Of a stretch of DNA of 5,491 bases, positions 4,187 through 5,491 are shown one piece after another. The stretch is from positions 1 to 5,491 of the forward strand of contig BQIY01000186.1 in NCBI GenBank assembly GCA_021604265.1. The letters run 5' to 3'. The notes beneath the pieces were generated by a model, which was given only the letters and a program-made list of their open reading frames with translations, did no database searches and was not told the origin of the DNA. How positions within the stretch are numbered: the first letter of the stretch is position 1; each line of letters starts with the position of its first letter. The DNA comes from Nitrospirales bacterium. Its GTDB lineage: Bacteria > Nitrospirota > Nitrospiria > Nitrospirales > UBA8639. A program made the position numbers and the translations under genes.

Positions 4187-5491
4187 AGCTGCAAGCCACC
4201 TTGAAATTTCAAGGTCAGAGGACTTCTCAATGCTAATTGAGTATTGCCCCTTCCACTCATCTGTCTGTTCATAGGCTGATCGCACTCGATGATATATCGC
4301 TTCAATCTGCCCGGTATCGAGTGGCCGATTGCTCCCATTCACTAATCCCTCCATTCGAAGTGGTCGAGGGGCCAGTGCCGCAGCAATGTCAGGAATATCT
4401 GCAACGGTCAAAATACCTCGAATGAGCGAATCGACAGGCTGATAGACATAAGGTGTATCCAATAATGTTTCATACGAGGCAAGACCTCCCTGGACATACA
4501 CAGCTTGAATCTCTGGTTCAAAGAGTGCGGCCAGAAGCGACACAACGCTCCCCAGCGGTTCACCACGCTCGGGATACGAATCTGCGTTAAAAGGAACAGA
4601 AAGGTCGTCATCTAAAAAGTTTGATGCGGCAAGTGTATCACCCCAGATACCGACCCGATTGACATTAATCTCATCTCGATGCCTGAGATACGCGATCACT
4701 GTTCGTAGATCACGAACTCGAGAGACGAGTAAACTTTCTCCAAGCATTAAACTTGTTGCAGCGATGCCGGCACTCGGACTGATTCTACCTCGGCAGATTT
4801 CCCCATGCCGACCATCCCCGGTTCCTCGCAATTCCGTTAAACACACCATTATTCCTTGCTTGAGCAACTGTCGAATCAACAATGGGCGTTCTTTTTTTAA
4901 TCGTCGATTACCTTCCTGAGCCACGCTAATAACGACGGGCAATTGGGGAGTCTCTGAATGAGAGGGTCGTAGAATCTGTAAACGTACAAAGATGTTTTTT
5001 TCAACTTCCAATTTGACATATTTAGATCGACTGACCCCCTCATATGTTGAATGAACTCGGGCGGAAGTGAATGGTCGCATTGGACCGAGAACGGGAACGA
5101 GATCTTGCTGCAATTGAATGGCCGACATGGCTGGATCCTGAGCCGCTCGTCCCTCACGAGCAACAGTGAGGTATTGCCGAGATAATTGCTGAGCGACCTC
5201 ATAGACCCGTCGTGCATTGAATTCTCTTCGGGCCTCTTCTGTCAGACAGATAAGCTTGCCTCTTTCAACGCACGCGGTCTCCTCATGTTCTGGAACAGGA
5301 ATGCCAAACCAATCTTGAAAAATAGGATAGAGCTGAGTTCGATGGAGAGAACCAATATTGATACAATGACTATCAAGAGGACTAGTACTCGACACGTGAC
5401 CGGAACCGGAGACCGACCGAAGAGCCTCGGACTGTCCATAGAGTGCATAGACTTTTTCAAGATAGCTCCATGCACCATCACCATGGTTCCA
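4166..5491 (-). CDS. Alpha/beta-hydrolase, acetylxylan-esterase-like (N-terminal part outside window)
   Basis: Codons are in frame from the window edge, 441 residues visible to TAA at 4166-4168; a GTG at 5395 is internal because the frame continues through it. The first 35 visible residues (WNHGDGAWSYLEKVYALYG, then SGSGH) look like the end of a preceding hydrolase domain, with a possible catalytic His (codon 5396-5398). FGIPVPE and LICLTEEA follow, then a helical linker and a second alpha/beta-hydrolase domain: PVVISVAQEGN (oxyanion strand region), MVCLTELRGTGDGR, VNRVGIWGDTLAASN (nucleophile elbow), AVYVQGGLASYE and ALAPRPLRMEGLVNGSNRPL (acid-residue loop region). This order resembles hydrolases annotated as acetylxylan esterases or prolyl-oligopeptidase-like in planctomycetes and acidobacteria (from memory). 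Oddly, the elbow has Thr (4634-4636) where Ser is expected, and no His lies in the C-terminal region that usually supplies one. Substrate and activity of this domain are therefore uncertain. Confidence 0.75.
   Translation of the reverse strand, partial: WNHGDGAWSYLEKVYALYGQSEALRSVSGSGHVSSTSPLDSHCINIGSLHRTQLYPIFQDWFGIPVPEHEETACVERGKLICLTEEARREFNARRVYEVAQQLSRQYLTVAREGRAAQDPAMSAIQLQQDLVPVLGPMRPFTSARVHSTYEGVSRSKYVKLEVEKNIFVRLQILRPSHSETPQLPVVISVAQEGNRRLKKERPLLIRQLLKQGIMVCLTELRGTGDGRHGEICRGRISPSAGIAATSLMLGESLLVSRVRDLRTVIAYLRHRDEINVNRVGIWGDTLAASNFLDDDLSVPFNADSYPERGEPLGSVVSLLAALFEPEIQAVYVQGGLASYETLLDTPYVYQPVDSLIRGILTVADIPDIAAALAPRPLRMEGLVNGSNRPLDTGQIEAIYHRVRSAYEQTDEWKGQYSISIEKSSDLEISRWLAALLCSSE
4198..4215. 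repeat. 18-base perfect palindrome in the hydrolase 3' end
   Basis: ACCTTGAAATTTCAAGGT is fully self-complementary. It lies inside codons for Asp-Leu-Glu-Ile-Ser-Arg-Trp, about 30 bases before the stop. A perfect 18-base palindrome is unlikely by chance in a window this size. As RNA it would form a short hairpin; as DNA it has dimer-site symmetry. Confidence 0.6.
4226..4241. repeat. Inverted repeat CTCAAT-GCTA-ATTGAG
   Basis: Perfect 6-base arms around a 4-base loop, inside codons for Ser-Ile-Ser-Ile-Glu near the hydrolase C-terminus. It is the third of three consecutive perfect inverted repeats, separated from the 18-base palindrome by 10 bases. Confidence 0.5.

Noticed and set aside
5393..5395. 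GTG at 5395 as the true hydrolase start
   Set aside because: The frame stays open to the window edge with protein-like sequence containing a probable hydrolase His motif, so the gene continues beyond.

Overview
The window (5491 bases, moderate GC) is an ordinary bacterial chromosomal stretch with mostly unstudied genes on both strands. No rRNA, tRNA, CRISPR array, insertion sequence or phage gene is visible. A seven-bladed Vgb/NHL-type propeller, a DUF454 membrane protein, an acetylxylan-esterase-like hydrolase and several very small basic proteins suggest a Gram-negative environmental lineage, perhaps Nitrospirota or a relative. That assignment rests on remembered resemblance and is weak.

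Layout. Positions 1-98 (+) hold the last 31 codons of a membrane protein. Facing it 14 bases away is a secreted or lipid-anchored beta-propeller protein (113-1147, -). Its upstream neighbour on the same strand is a 32-residue lysine-rich protein (1193-1291, -) that six-frame surveys with a length cut-off miss. A gene-poor stretch follows (1292-1899). Its right half holds a sigma-54-like box, a 9-base direct repeat, a GGGG/CCCC hairpin and a pair of alternative hairpins, the second ending exactly at the ribosome-binding site of the next gene. The following + strand block looks like an operon of small proteins: a possible 31-codon ORF (1900-1995) overlapping the next gene by ATGA, a 99-residue protein (1992-2291), and a 63-residue basic protein (2325-2516) whose start is preceded by a start-stop ATGTAA.

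Positions 2517-2857 hold no convincing gene. Positions 2858-3058 (-) carry a coding-like frame without a usual start codon, probably a gene remnant. A DUF454/YbaN-family inner-membrane protein lies at 3061-3486 (+). Facing it is an unrecognised 123-residue helical protein (3653-4024, -) with a strong ribosome-binding site and an extended -10 promoter. The right end is a large alpha/beta-hydrolase (4166-5491, -) whose 5' end is outside the window. Its nucleophile elbow reads G-D-T instead of the expected G-D-S, and its last 76 bases contain three consecutive perfect inverted repeats.

No pathway links the larger genes. The most interesting points are the small-protein operon with its structured leader, the two small genes too short for standard gene calling, the serine-to-threonine change in the hydrolase, the 3' palindrome cluster and the remnant reading frame. 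I see no convincing new defence or mobile system.
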